A stretch of DNA of 64,000 nucleotides from Eucommia ulmoides (lineage: Eukaryota; Streptophyta; Magnoliopsida; Garryales; Eucommiaceae): assembly GCA_016647705.1 (NCBI GenBank), contig CM028327.1, positions 7,635,726-7,699,725 of the forward strand, given 5' to 3'. Below are positions 46,500 to 58,805 of the stretch, in pieces; within the stretch, counting starts at the first letter, position 1, and the number at the start of each line of letters is the position of its first letter. Under the pieces are notes generated by a model. It did not search any database, was not told the origin of the DNA, and saw only the letters and a program-made list of their open reading frames with translations. A program made the position numbers and the translations under genes.

Positions 46500-48400
46500 C
46501 TGTTGGGATTTGGGTCAATTTCTTTCACAACTCTCTCCCAACAGCATCCGTATGATTGTGTCATTTCACATCATCCGCCTGGTTGAGGGAATTACGCCGT
46601 CCCTCGACCTGTTCCATACACTATTCTTGGTGAAGGTCATGCCCGACAGGAAGGGCTGGTTCTATCTCTCAGTTCGGCGGAAATTCCTTAAGGGCTATCC
46701 CGATTTCATTAAGGACTGGAAGTTGGGATTCTTCTTCTTGGGAGGTACCGGATGAGAGGCCGACGAGGCGCCGTCGTTCGATTTTTCGGTCCAGAGGCAT
46801 TGGAGAGATCTAAGTAAGCTTTTTCACCTCGAATCTCGTTTCCCTTCACCCCGGTTTCCATTCTAACATGCTCATCAGTTTTTTGTTTTTTTTTAGTGAC
46901 AAAAAAATGCAAGCCCAGCCCAGAGATCCTCAAAGAGAAGGAGGTGATCCTTCGGACACCATATACTTATGTCGGCTCTTTGCTCACGTCGTGCTTGTAC
47001 GATGTTTACTTTTGGAGCGACTCCTCTCTGTCGGTGCTGACCCTAAACTCAAATTCTTGGAACAATAAGTGCCTTAAGCTCGGCCCGGTCATTCTATTTT
47101 ACTTCCGTTACTCTTCTTCTTCGCTGATTGAGTTATTTTTTATTTTTTTTAGAAATGGACATGGTTGCGATAACCCGAATGGCGGCGAAGGAAGTAGAGG
47201 CGCGATAGGCCACTCAAAGCGCTCAAGCGAGTCAAAACACCGAAGGGGTGAGGCTTGCCAGCCAGGGGACTAAGAGGGCGAGGCCTGCCAGCCAGGCGAG
47301 GCCCGTCCCTACTCCGAGGAGACCTGGAACCCTGACTACCGCAAGGGCCGAGCAAACGAAAATCGTCCGGGGAGACCCCGCCCCTTCCTCCAGAAAGGAC
47401 AAGGGGAAAAGAAAGGCGGGGACGTCCGATGCACTGACTGGACACAAGAGAGGCCGACCCGCCGACACGGTCCAAGAAGAGGAGCATCTACATGGCATGG
47501 AAAGAGACCTGGAGAGGTCGTTATCTAGACTAGGCTCCTTCCCGGCTAACCTGCCACCCAAAATCTCCAGGTGCTGATTAACTTTGCTTTGCGAATGGTA
47601 CCACCGGCAGACAGGACGAGATTTGCCGCGAAGTCCGACGCCAAGCTCTACGCCGACATGAATTAGTATGTACTTTTGGTAAGTCGCTCTTCCCGGGCAG
47701 TGTTGGGTACTTGGAAACTTTTAAATTGCTAATGGTCGTGCTGTTGAACTTACAGGGGTTGTTCTCTTCGTTGGAGGCCGGTGCCCGTCTACACCAGGCC
47801 ATCCAAACGGTTGAAAGGCTAACGAAGGTAAGGGAGGAGGACATCCGTCTCCTAGAAGACTACAAGAAGGAGATGGAGCAGATGCACGAGGAGATAAAGT
47901 GGATGTGCAAGGAGAAGGAGATTGCGGAGAAGAGGGCCAAGAACTCCAAGCGATCTGAGCATGTTGCCAGGTCCTATCTATAGGAGCTTCAGAGGGACCA
48001 AGTGGCCGAGCTGGAGAGAGCCTGCATAAAGACCCGAGTTGAGGCGGTCGCTCTCTACAAGAAGAGTGAAGAATTCACTGGGCTCCGAGACCGCATCGCC
48101 GTTAGCGTGATCTAGTTTGGTTTCCAAGGAGCGGTGCCAGTTCCCACAGGTCGACCACACGAAGATAGCCCTCGAGCTGACCGACCAGGACATTGTTGAG
48201 GCTCAGGCCCAGTAGGATGCTGAGCCAAGCACTGACTAGACTATCCCGAAAGCTAAACCGAGTCGCCCTGCCGAGAGCCGCGATCAAGACAATACAGAGG
48301 AGACCGTCATTGAGCAGCCCGATCCGGAGCAATAGCCTCTCAGCTATCAACCCCGCATGATTAGCTAACTTTAGTTTTTCCTTTTTGTTCGACCCAGCAA
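46500..48400 (+). pseudogene. Antisense-strand ORF region of the Tat-like element, fossil
   Basis: Recognisable parts, in order: a stretch like the plant-transposon/aORF domain seen in Tat elements (about 46510-46750, with SPNSIRMIVSF, LFHTLF and GWFYLS motifs); a low-complexity basic Pro/Arg/Lys-rich part (47250-47570); and a Glu/Lys-rich coiled coil (about 47760-47980, with REEDIRLLEDYKKEMEQMHE). Intron-like gaps with GTAAG and TTTTTTAG edges lie between some parts. It runs opposite to gag-pol. It is broken and old. Its role in the family is unknown. Confidence 0.6.
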
Positions 48401-49690
48401 ATGGTGGGCTTGTATATCACAGGCAAGAGTCCCGCTTCTTTTTGTACACCTTGACAATTTGAATATAATTTTTGTTTAGCCTCTCTTTCTTCTTTTATGT
48501 CTTTATTTGTTGGATGGTTGATGATGATGTTTGAAAAAACAAATTATTTTATTTTCGCAAGTGGCCAAGAATTGTCGAGCTGGAGTACTACTCTTGTGCC
48601 CGGCAATCTGTACACACTTTGCCCTCCAGTCGACCACAAGAGTTTGAGCCGAGCGAACTGTTGTGGTCGGCTTTGTGGTGCCCGGCAGTCTTTCATCACT
48701 TGGTATGTGAGCCAATGGATGTGATGCAGTTGGACACTTTGGCCCCCAGACGATCAAGGCAGCTCGTCGCGAGCGAGCTGCTGTGGTCGTCTTTTTTGGT
48801 ACTCGGCAGAATTTCACCACTTTGTCATTGATTTCACCCCCCAGACGACCAAGGGAGCTCGTGCTAACCTAGCTTCCTTGGTGTCTTGTCGGACATGATA
48901 TTGAGGTCAAAAATCGCCATCTAACTTTGGTGTCTTGTTGAGAATGCAAGTCATTTTTCCCCCCCAACGATCTGACCAGCCCGATTTTTTCGGGCTTGTC
49001 GATCTTCTCCAGGGTGCGGCCCCTGGTTTTGTATCATCCCTGGATAATCGCCGAGGCTAGAGGGATACCTCTGCTTGTTATATAGCTGGAGTACAACCCA
49101 CCCCGGCCTTTGGCATGGGGGCTGCTCAGCTCTGACTTTTGCAAGAAGGGGCTTTGGGATAGCTCACCCCGGCCTCTCGGCACACAGAGGGCTGCTCTTT
49201 CCCACCCTAGAATTTTTGGATCATTTTTCCCTCCAGATGATCTGTCGAGTTTAGTTTTCCGAGCTTGTCGATCTTCTTTAGGGTCCGATCCGTAGACGTG
49301 CTATTTAATAGATTGCGAAAACTAGAAACTTATTGAACTGAAAACGCTTCCCTTTTCATTGACTTCAATATTTTCCATTACAGTTCTTGTACGATCAAAA
49401 TACTAAATCGATGACAAGTTCAAGGATTTCGCTCATCGGTTTGGTAGTAGCGTTTCAGGTGCTCAGCGTTCCATGGGTACCTGAGTGGTACCCCTTCTTC
49501 CGTTTCCAAGTTATATGTGCCTGGTCGCGCTATGCGAACTACGCGATAAGGACCTTCCCCGCTCAGTGCTAACTTTCTGGCATTTTGCTCCTTAGTAGCT
49601 AGGGTGACCTTTCTTAGGACGAGGTCCCCAACATCAAAAGACCGAGGCCGAACGCGACGATTATAATATCGGGTCGTCCTCTGCTGATAG
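48401..49690. other. Non-coding 3' part of the Tat-like element
   Basis: Contains repeated motifs of the type GACCAAGAGAGCTCG...CGAGCTG and CTTGTCGATCTTCTCCAGGG (at about 48995 and 49265), so short internal duplications are present. No conserved domain was recognised. It is the spacer between the antisense ORF region and integrase. Confidence 0.45.
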
Positions 49691-52600
49691 GCAGCCTGAT
49701 AAATCTAAGCCCTCTTCCTCCTCTCTTCGAGCAGATCGAGATTCAGAGCCAGGCTTGCTTCGTTCTCAGTTGGGTCAAATGGTCGGGATGTATGGGGAGA
49801 GGGTTTTCTGACCTTCACGGGGATTACAGCTTCCGAACTGAATGTCATCACAAAATATGTCTCGCCGGTCGGGGTCCGAGCTGTTGTGTGATAAGCCCAC
49901 AGCACGAGATACAGGTCTTCCACCCATAACCCCTTTGATTTGTCCAACCTAGTTTTCAGATTTTGCAAGATAGTCCGGTTGGTGACCTCAACCTGGCCGT
50001 TGGCCTGAGGATGGCCGGGGGAGGAGAATTTAGTCCTAATTCCAAGCCCGGCACACAGCTCAGCGAACAGATTGTTATCGGATTGCTTTCTATTGTCGGA
50101 GATGATAGCCCTTGGTATGCCAATCCGCAAATCATGTGCTTCCATACAAAGTCCCGAATCTGTTGCTTGGTGATCGTTGTGAGTGGCTCGGCTTCAACCC
50201 ACTTCGTGAAGTAGTCGATGGCGACGACCAGAAATTTTCTCTAGTCGGTTCCCATGGAGAACGGGCCGAGGAGGTCAATCCCCCACTGGGCAAAAGGCCA
50301 CGGGCTAGACATCGGGACCAGCTCGGTCGGCGGGGTGTAAGAGTGCGTGGTAAACCACTGGTACTTGTCACACCTTTTCACAAATTCTCCCGCGTCCTCC
50401 AGCATCTTTGGCCAGTAATACCCGTTCAGGAGCAGCTTCCGAACTAGGGACCTACCCCCCGAGTGATTTTCACAAATCCCCTCGTGGACTTCCCTCCCCC
50501 GTGACATAGTCAGCCTCTTCAGGTCAGAGACACTGGGAATATGGACCGGAGAAGGATTTTCGGTACAGAATCCCGTCGATGAGGGCATATCGCGCCGCTT
50601 GGTATCATATTCTTTGAGAGTGAGCCTGATCACTTGGAAACATCTCGTCGGCGAGATAACTCACTTGGGGTCCATCCAGGTCGGCTCGAAATCCAGGGCG
50701 CATATCATCGCGACCTCGTCCGAGGAGGCTATGTTCAGCTCGATAAGGAATTCAACGGGGATCGTCCTCTTGAGCGTGTATTTGACCGTTGAGGCTAGGT
50801 TAGCTAGGGCGTCAGCGTGCCTATTATCTTCTCAGGGTATTTGCGTGACTTTCACTTTCCCAAAGAGATTTGTCAGGTCTCCCTCTCCAGGTAAGCCACC
50901 ATGCTCGGGTCCTTTGCAAGGTAATCACCATTGACCTGATTGACAACGAGCTAGGAATCGCACATTACCAGAAGGGTTCTTACGTTAAACTCCCAGGCTA
51001 ACCAAAGCTCGGCCAACAACGCTTCATACTCGACCTCATTATTTGTAGCTCAAAATCCAAGTCTTAGGGCATACTCGATCTCTTTTTTATCAGGGGCCAC
51101 GAGTACCATCCCAAGCCACTCTAATTAGAAAACCCGTCACGAGTCGGGGCCAAGGTCGTCATAGGCGTTAGTCAGGTCGGACGAGCTCCCAACCCATCCC
51201 AGGTTGTCAGAGGTCTGCCCGAACTGCCCTTGATCAGGAACAGTCTCCTTCTCGAGGAAGGTCAGCTCGGCTATGAAGTCAGCCAGGACCTGCCCCTTGA
51301 TTGTCATCCTGGGGCGGTACTCGATATGGAATTGGCCTAGTTTCAGGCTATATTTCATTAACCTCCCCGAGATGTCAAGGGAGTGGATATTTTTGCCTCA
51401 ACGGTTGGTCCATTAACACCACAATGGTATGAGCTTGAAAATACTGGCGTAGCTTCCTCGAGGCGATCAGCAGGGCATAGGCCAGTTTTTTGAATTTTGT
51501 GTACCTTGTCTCAGCGTCGGTTAGGACACGGCTCGAGTATAGTAGATCGGGCTCTGGACACCGGTGTCTTCCCTAACCAAGGCGGTACTGACGGTCATCA
51601 GGAAGGCCACGATATAAAGGAACAGGTCTTCACCCTTCAGAGGCGTAGTGAGTAGGGGAGTTGATGAGAGATATTTTTTCAGTTCTTCAAAGGCGCGGTC
51701 ATACTCCTCGGTCCACTCGAATACCTTATTACCCCGGAGAATTTTGAAAAATGGGAGGCATTTTTTGGATAACCTGAAGATGAACCGGTTCAGGGCGGCT
51801 AACCGACCTGTTAGTATTTGGACCTTTTTCTTGCTCCGATGAGGGGCCATGCCGAGCACCGCGCTGATATGGTCGGGGTTTGCATCAATGTCGCACTGGG
51901 AAACCATAAAGTCCAGGAATTTACCAGCGGACACGCCGAAAATACACTTGTTTGGATTCAATTTCATGCGATGAGCTCGGAGCTTATTGAAGTAGGCCTG
52001 GAGGTGGTCGAGGTGATCTTCTGCTCGGCTACTTTCACAAGCATATCATTGATGTACACCTCCATCATGTTCCCGATTCCTTCCTTGAACATTTTATTAA
52101 CAAGCATCTGGTAGGTCACTCCTACGGTGCGGAGGCCGAACGACATGACTTTGTAGCAATAAGTGCCTCTATCAGTGATAAACAGGGTCTTGCTTTTGTT
52201 CGGGGAATACATGAGGATCTGATTGTAGTCTGCGTAAGCATCGAGGAAGTTGAGTCGCTCGTGTCCCGCCGTAGCGTCGATTACAATGTCGATCCTTGGA
52301 AGTGGAAAGAAATCTTTCAGGCAGGCCTTGTTCAGATCCTTAAAGTCGACGCAAAGTCGCCATTTGTTACCGGCCTTTGGGGCCAACACGACGTTCGCAA
52401 GCCAGTCCAAAAACTTGACCTCTTCCACGATGTCCGACCTAACGAGCTTATCCATTTCCTCCTCTATTATCTTCTACAGGTCTGGGTGGAACTTCCTCTT
52501 TTTTTGTCAAATAGGTAGATGATACACGTCGGCGTACAGCTAGTGCATGGCAACACTGAGATCAATACCGGAAAGTTCGTTATGCGACTAGGCAAAAACA

Positions 52601-55337
52601 TCGTAGTTTCTTACCAGCAGCTAGGTGAGGCCGAATCGTTCTTCCGGGCCCAGCCCAGCCCCAATCCTCACCGTCCTCTCCGTTATAGCGGGGTGAATGA
52701 GGACATCGACCAGATCTTCATGGGGTCATGGGATGGGCTCATCGTCACGCGGATCATCAATCGGAACGGGCTCAACCCCGTCAGCTAGAACCACGAACTA
52801 CCTGTCAACCCGACGCAGGGTACACGGCTCGGCCCTCAACTGTAACTGTTATTTTTTCTCCAAGACCCTTCTTACATAGGAGCGACCAGTTTCTTGGTTC
52901 CCTTGTACTTTTGCAACCCCCGAATCCGTGGAGAATTTCATTTTTTGGTGATACGGGGAACATACGGCCCTCAGGGTGGCCAAGGTGGGTTGACCCATGA
53001 TCGCATTATATGGAGACGACCTATCAATGATAAGGAATTTGGACCAGACGGTGGCGATGTCAGGGCTGGAGCCAACAATGACGGGTAGAGAGACCTAGCC
53101 GACCGAACTAACCACGTCACCACCAAACCCAACGAGGGGGGATCTGATGAGTTGCATGGAGCTCAATTCTACACCCATTTTATCGAAGACTCCCTTAAAG
53201 ATAATATCCGCAGACCTGTCTCCATCGACGAGTATCCTCGCAATTCTGAAATGATTGATTAGGGATGCAATGACTAGGGCGTCATCAAGTGGAACGTGCA
53301 CCCCTCTCAGGTCGGCTTCACTGAAAGAGATCATATTATAGGAGACAACATCTATCGTGTTGACCTCATAGACGCCCTATTCCGCCTTTCTCTTACTCTT
53401 GCCTTCGTACCTCTTCCGAGAATAAGATGTTTCTCCGTCGAAACCCAGGCCGCTGTGGATGACGTTGATTTTACCGTTAACCCTCAGGTCGGAGTCATCC
53501 ATAGCCCGCTCACCACGAGGCTAAGCCCGGTTATCATTATGCTTTCTGCGTCGTCCCCAACGTCTGTCGCAACGGTCATTTGAGTCAGACCTATCATTGT
53601 AAGGTCGACAAACATAATTTCCAAGGTAACCTCTTCTGATGAGGGCCTCAATTTTCTCCTTCAGTTAGAAGCACTCGTCGGTAGCGTGGTCGTTGCTCCT
53701 GTGGAAGTCACAGTACTTATCAGTCGATCTTCCTAGAGGCTTTCGCCTTTAGGGAGGTGCAGGTGAAAAAATACTTTTTTCGGCGTTCTCGACGAAGATG
53801 GTTGTGATCGAGGCGGTCAGGGGAGTGTAAACGACCTGACGGGGACCTGAAGGCGGCCTCCTATCGCCGGGCAGTAGCCCCAACCTTTCCTTTGCTTGGA
53901 GTCTTCTAGAAGCTTGAGATCGGCTCGTACCCTTGTCGGCTCGGGACTTCTTTCTGAGAATATCTTCCTTCTCTTTTGTGATCTTGTCGACGAGGTCAGC
54001 CTTGTAGAAATTGGCGTTGAGGTCAAGTGCCTCGCGGAGGTTGGTTACCGGCCTGGAATTCAGGTCGTATAGGAGCCTCATGTGCCTTAGGCCGCCAATG
54101 AAGGCATTGAGTGCTACCTCATCAGACACTCCCTCACACGTGAGGGATTCTATCCAAAATCGGTGCACATAATCGGCCAGGTTCTTATTCTCTTCCTGCC
54201 TAACGCCGAGGAGGTGAAAGGCGGTCTTCGACCTATGCCGTGACCGATTGAACCTCTCCATGAACTGCTGCTTGAGCTAGAAGAATGTGGAGATTAAAGC
54301 CGGTGGGAGGTCTTTGAACCACGACCTAGCAGGACCGGTTAGTCCAAGAGAAAAGAATTTACACTTTATGACGATAGTGGCAGCATGTACATCCATGTGG
54401 GAAACATACATGGAGAGATGGTCTAGCGAGTCAGTTTTCTTGTCGTATTGGGCCGTTGGGGGTTGGGAAATCGGTATGGAATCACCTCTTCTGTGATCAC
54501 TGCTGTGAAACGAGATCGGATTCCAGTATGCAGCCCGGGAAGGCTCCCCGATATTGCGCATTAAACTGAGGGCGGCCTCTATTTCTGTCAGGCGTCGCTC
54601 CATCGTGGTCGTCACCCTCTCTAGGGCGACAATCTGACTGGTAGCAGGCATAGGCTCCCTCCTACGAGTTTGTGGCGGAGAGTGGGAATCTACCTCCTGG
54701 ATTTGATGAGATCGGTGCTCGAACCTTCCACGGCGGCTATACTCTCGAGCCGGTCTTCGGATCGCCATCCCGAGCTAATCTTGACACTGATGCCGAGGCC
54801 ACTGGAGGATCAAGATCCCTTTCCCTTAGTGCCCGGTTAAAGGCCTGAGGTCGAGCCCGAGCCATCTGTCTGTGAAAGACGAGCGCTCGATCACCGGACT
54901 CCTGTGGACGGGCCCTCTCTTCTGCAACATGGAGGTTCGGCGTCCCTTCAACCGGGGGCAGAGGAATGTGGAAGAGAAGAATGTCGAAATACTCCTGGAA
55001 CTTGCCAAGCTGGCATTCCACGCTGTCGAGCCCGGTAGCATCGACGGCCCCGGATGCCTGGCCCGGGCGGGGTTTGGCTGATGGGATTGTCCCTCAATAT
55101 TGATATTTCGCCTTTCAGCTTCTACGTCTTTTTTGTTGACCGTTCGTCAGGTCGTGGCCCTGATATCCAGCGTTGGTGCTCATGACATATCTTCCTCGGG
55201 CTGTCTATTTACCGGGTGGCTTATGTTTTCTGATCGGTGAGAGTGACCCGACCTTGTGTTCATCAAACCTTAGCGGAGCAGGTAGCTGATGACTTGGAGA
55301 AGACTTTTAGTAGCGGTTCCCACATATGGCACCAAAC

Positions 55338-56061
55338 TGTTGGTGTCGAAAATTGGTCTGACCAGCAGTATGGTCCAAACACTCTCGGATCGGAGAGAAT
55401 GGGGGGTATTACGACTGAACTTCCTCACGTGCTGCAGGCAGGTCGGACAGGTTTGGTCTGGCCTAAATTCGAGCCTGGGTCTTCTTTTCCTTCCGTGCTC
55501 CTAGCCGTTGTTCGAGCCGAACTCCAATCTGTCATCTGCATACAAGACGGATCGGGTTTTCCCCGGCGTATCCCCTCCAGCGTAAGAGTAAGAGCCCGGG
55601 GTAGAAATATAAATCGAAAAGTTACTGTTACATCGACATGTCTGAGCAACCTAAGACGGAGTTTCTCTCTTTAGAATGGTTTTCTCGTCCCCCAAAAATG
55701 TTGGGGAAGCCTCATATTTATAGGCAGAAGCGTGATTCGCGTAAACAATATTAAGACTTTAAGTTCGGATTACCGGTAAGCAGCCAGGCCCTTTACTGTT
55801 GATGGCAGGGACCTGGGTCCGACCTGCCAAGGAGGCGGGTCAGGCCGATCTCAATGGTGAAGGCCAGTCTGGGCACTCCGACCTCTTACTGGCTGTCGAC
55901 CTAGGGGGCTTTCGAGCTGTCTATATACCGGACTGGTACGAGGTCGTTGGTGATATGGCAGATTTGACCAGGGTGATCGACACATGGAAGGGGCCCAATT
56001 TTACCCATATTAGATTCTAAGCGGACCAACTGCAGTGTTAGTCAATTTTCCAACACCAACA
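55338..56061 (-). repeat. 5' LTR of the Tat-like element
   Basis: 724 bp with inverted tips, TGTTGGTGTCGAAAATTG and CAATTTTCCAACACCAACA. A TATTTATAGGC (TATA box on the minus strand) lies at about 55714. The primer-site region is just inside, at about 55310-55337. Confidence 0.85.
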
Positions 56062-56200
56062 ACATTATGTAAAAACGATCTCCAAAACAGATATTGACAG
56101 CACAAAAACATAACCTAATTGATAGTACTCTTTCTAGTACTTGCTACTATGAATATTATCAATGAAAATTTATAGATGGGATATATGGTAGTACTCTAAT

Positions 56201-56248
<48 letters not shown>

Positions 56249-57330
56249 CTTTATCATCAAAAGGAGTTTAGGTAACTGTTGAATTTAACATGTTTCGAAA
56301 GAAGTTATATAACAGTTGAATTTAACCAAAGATTTGGAAGAGAGGTGATGACTGTTATAAAGTAACAAGAACTCAAAAAGGGTAGTTAAAAAACTGTTCA
56401 ATTTAACATGTTTCGAAAAAAGTTAACTATTATACACCCAAAAAAAAAAAACAAAGTCTTGAAAGAAGTTTACTGTTTTGAAGTAGCAAGAGAACTCAGA
56501 AGGGTAGTTAAAAAACTGTTGAATTTAACAAGTCTTGAAAGAAGTTTACTGTTTTGAAATAGCAAGAGAACTCAGAAGGGTAGTTAAAAAACTGTTGAAT
56601 TCAACAAGTTTTGAATTTTTAAGTAACAAGAATTCATATTAACTATATATTTTATTTTTTTATTTCCATATTTTTAGAGCAAATTTCTGAAAAATAAAAT
56701 AAAAAAATGTTAGATTTTTGTCTACATTATCTTTTTTGTCTAAATTACCTTTTTTTTTTTTTTTAATGAATTATATGAATTGATTTTTACATTTCAAATT
56801 AATTAATTTTGCTTATTATCAGTTTTAAAAGAGAAAATATAATTATATTACTTTAATTAAATTTATAACTTTATTATACTCCAATTACATGGAAAAAAAA
56901 AAGGCTAATTATTTAAAAAAAAAAAAATTAGAACCGAGCACTAAATTGTAATAAATTTTCGATTAAATTGACTAATTGAAAAATAGTAAAATTTAAAAAT
57001 TGAAGTTTAACCAAACGGGCCTTAGGTCGCGGTTTCAGTTCCTTTTTTTTTTTCCTTTATGTTCTAAAAAACTTAACAAGAACAAAAATATGGTAAAGAT
57101 TATGTGTTCTATTACCATAAATTTATTCTAAATATTTAAGAACATAACAAAAAAAATATTATCATATTTTTGTTCATCGTTCAGATTTTTTCAACAAAAT
57201 GAAAATCTAAAAAAAAATTGAACAAACCCGAAATTAAATTCAAAAAATAGTTTTTGACTCCATTTAAAAAAAAAAAAAAAAAATCTTCATGCAATCACAG
57301 CAAAATCTTATTTTCTACCGTCTCATAACA
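56062..57330. repeat. Upstream of the ERF gene: TA run, about 95-bp tandem repeat, MITE end
   Basis: A TA microsatellite (about 56208-56244) is followed by about four units of a 90-100 bp tandem repeat (56262-56640): GTAGTTAAAAAACTGTTGAA, TTTAACAAGTCTTGAAAGAA, GTTTACTGTTTTGAA and AGCAAGAGAACTCAGAAGG. The last two full units are nearly identical, so recent. At about 57000-57020 is TTTAACCAAACGGGCCTTAG, a hAT-MITE-like end matching in inverse the one near 40180. No coding frame was seen. Confidence 0.55.
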
Positions 57331-57569
57331 AAATCAAACGTAAAAGGACAACAAGATTCTATATATATATATATATAATATTTTATTTTTTATTTTTTTA
57401 TTTTATTTTATTTTGTCAAAAGTGGTCTTTCTGCAGTCATGTCCTTTTTCCTTTTTCACAAATCAAATCAGTCCTCTTTAAAAGGCTTCCTCCACCCCTT
57501 ACTTCCTCTTCATTCATTCAAATCCAATCCAATTCCCCCAAAAAAAAAATCTCTTTTTTTTCTTCATCC

Positions 57570-58547
57570 ATGTCCACCTCTAAAACCCCACAAAAACCCT
57601 CCTCCATTAATGTCCCTGATCAACCTTACTTCCCCCCACCCCTCCTCCCCCCTCTCAACACCTCCCCCTCTCCACCTCCCTCCGACAAACGAGGTCGCCG
57701 GAGACAGGCCGAGCCAGGGCGGTTCTTGGGTGTCAGACGGCGGCCATGGGGGAGATACGCGGCGGAGATAAGAGACCCCACCACCAAAGAAAGACACTGG
57801 CTTGGGACATTTGATACTGCCCAAGAAGCTGCCCTTGCTTATGATAGGGCTGCCTTATCCATGAAGGGCACCCAAGCAAGAACTAACTTCATATATCACA
57901 ACAATGGCTTCCATCATCTCAACCCTTTTGAGCTTCAAGCGGCACTCTTTAACACCCAAGCTAAACAGGTCTCTAATGGCGGCGGCACCACCCCCAACCC
58001 TAATCCCATCCAATCAAAACATGACACGTATACTCAATCCGTGATCACCCACCATGCTTCTTCTTCTTCATCATCATCATTGGCTAATGATTATGGTGAT
58101 GATTTTTTCTTTGGTTCTGATACTAACTCAGGCTACTTGGGATGCATAGTTCCCAAGAACTTGCTGAACCCTCCTGACGATCATCATCTCCACCATGAAA
58201 ATTTCAAAGCTCTGAGCAAAACCCATGTTTCTAACGATCAAAACAATGAAAATTATGAGTTTTTGAGCAAAACCCATGTTTCTGATGATCAAAATCTGGG
58301 CTCTATTGTTGATGATCGTATGGGTTCTGCTGGGGTTTGGGGTGATGGTGATCGGAGTTTGTGGGAGGAGGGTTCTTGTGAGCTGTCGGCGATGATCAAT
58401 TTCAATTACAACGTTAACTCGTCGTTCATGGCGGAAGATGGGAGTTTGTGTCAGGTTTCCGGCGAGACAATGCCGGCGCAGGTGTCTTCTCCGGCGAACT
58501 GCTCTTCTTTAGTTCCTCCTTATGGTGATTTTTACTCTCTATTTTGA
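57570..58547 (+). CDS. PUCHI: AP2/ERF transcription factor, PUCHI/FRIZZY PANICLE type
   Basis: A complete intronless ORF of 325 residues. A basic [10 protein letters not shown] (42-51) leads into one AP2/ERF domain at about 51-109: [18 protein letters not shown], with the ERF-type Ala65 and Asp69, then HWLGTF and [11 protein letters not shown]. This binds GCC-box-like DNA. The start MSTSKTPQK and the domain flanks match PUCHI; the grass relatives FZP and BD1 share them. PUCHI restricts floral and lateral-root founder-cell divisions and gives floral meristem identity. The rest is low-complexity: Pro-rich 21-38, Ser run 164-170, His/Asp patch 203-209, and a duplicated LSKTHVS(N/D)DQN at 215-225 and 232-242. 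It ends [13 protein letters not shown]. The ATG at 57570 fits the family. A (TA)n and TTTAAAAGG upstream may include the promoter. Confidence 0.93.
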   Translation: MSTSKTPQKPSSINVPDQPYFPPPLLPPLNTSPSPPPSDKRGRRRQAEPGRFLGVRRRPWGRYAAEIRDPTTKERHWLGTFDTAQEAALAYDRAALSMKGTQARTNFIYHNNGFHHLNPFELQAALFNTQAKQVSNGGGTTPNPNPIQSKHDTYTQSVITHHASSSSSSSLANDYGDDFFFGSDTNSGYLGCIVPKNLLNPPDDHHLHHENFKALSKTHVSNDQNNENYEFLSKTHVSDDQNLGSIVDDRMGSAGVWGDGDRSLWEEGSCELSAMINFNYNVNSSFMAEDGSLCQVSGETMPAQVSSPANCSSLVPPYGDFYSLF

Positions 58548-58805
58548 AGGCCTGGTTTTTGGAGCTTAAAATCTTTTTGAAAGTTAAAAGGGTGACTATT
58601 TATTTTTATTTTTATTTTCAAGCACTTTTTTTTTTTTTTTTGCCCTTTTGTTCTTGGATTTTGATGGTAGATCCTTATATCCTTTTTTTGTAACTATTAT
58701 TATATAAATTAATGGATTTATTTAAACTTTTTTTTTTTTGCATTAAAAACACTAATGGTCTTCTACAAATGACTAATTATACTCTAATTAAACATTATAT
58801 AAAGA
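58548..58805. other. 3' flank of the ERF gene
   Basis: AT-rich 3' untranslated and terminator region with poly-T tracts. No exact polyadenylation signal can be set. Confidence 0.4.

Larger units (their letters stand above)
45941..56061 (-). mobile_element. Ty3/gypsy LTR retrotransposon, Tat-lineage-like, fossil
   Basis: A 10-kb element on the minus strand with the gypsy order gag (about 53750-55020), protease (about 53095-53340), reverse transcriptase (about 51520-52460), RNase H (about 50600-51480) and integrase (about 49700-50640). A long region (46500-48400) between integrase and the left LTR has coding traits on the opposite strand, as known for the Tat/Ogre/Retand group. The right LTR is 55338-56061, TGTTGG...CCAACA, followed on the minus strand by a TTTGGTGCCATATGTGGGAA primer-site region. 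The left LTR matches it only over 45941 to about 46360. Over the first 100 bp they differ at about 10 percent, so it is several million years old and older than the copia copy. Coding regions have many breaks. Confidence 0.88.

Noticed and set aside
57564-57824. Gly/Arg-rich minus-strand frame over the AP2 domain
   Set aside because: Antisense shadow of the conserved ERF coding region.
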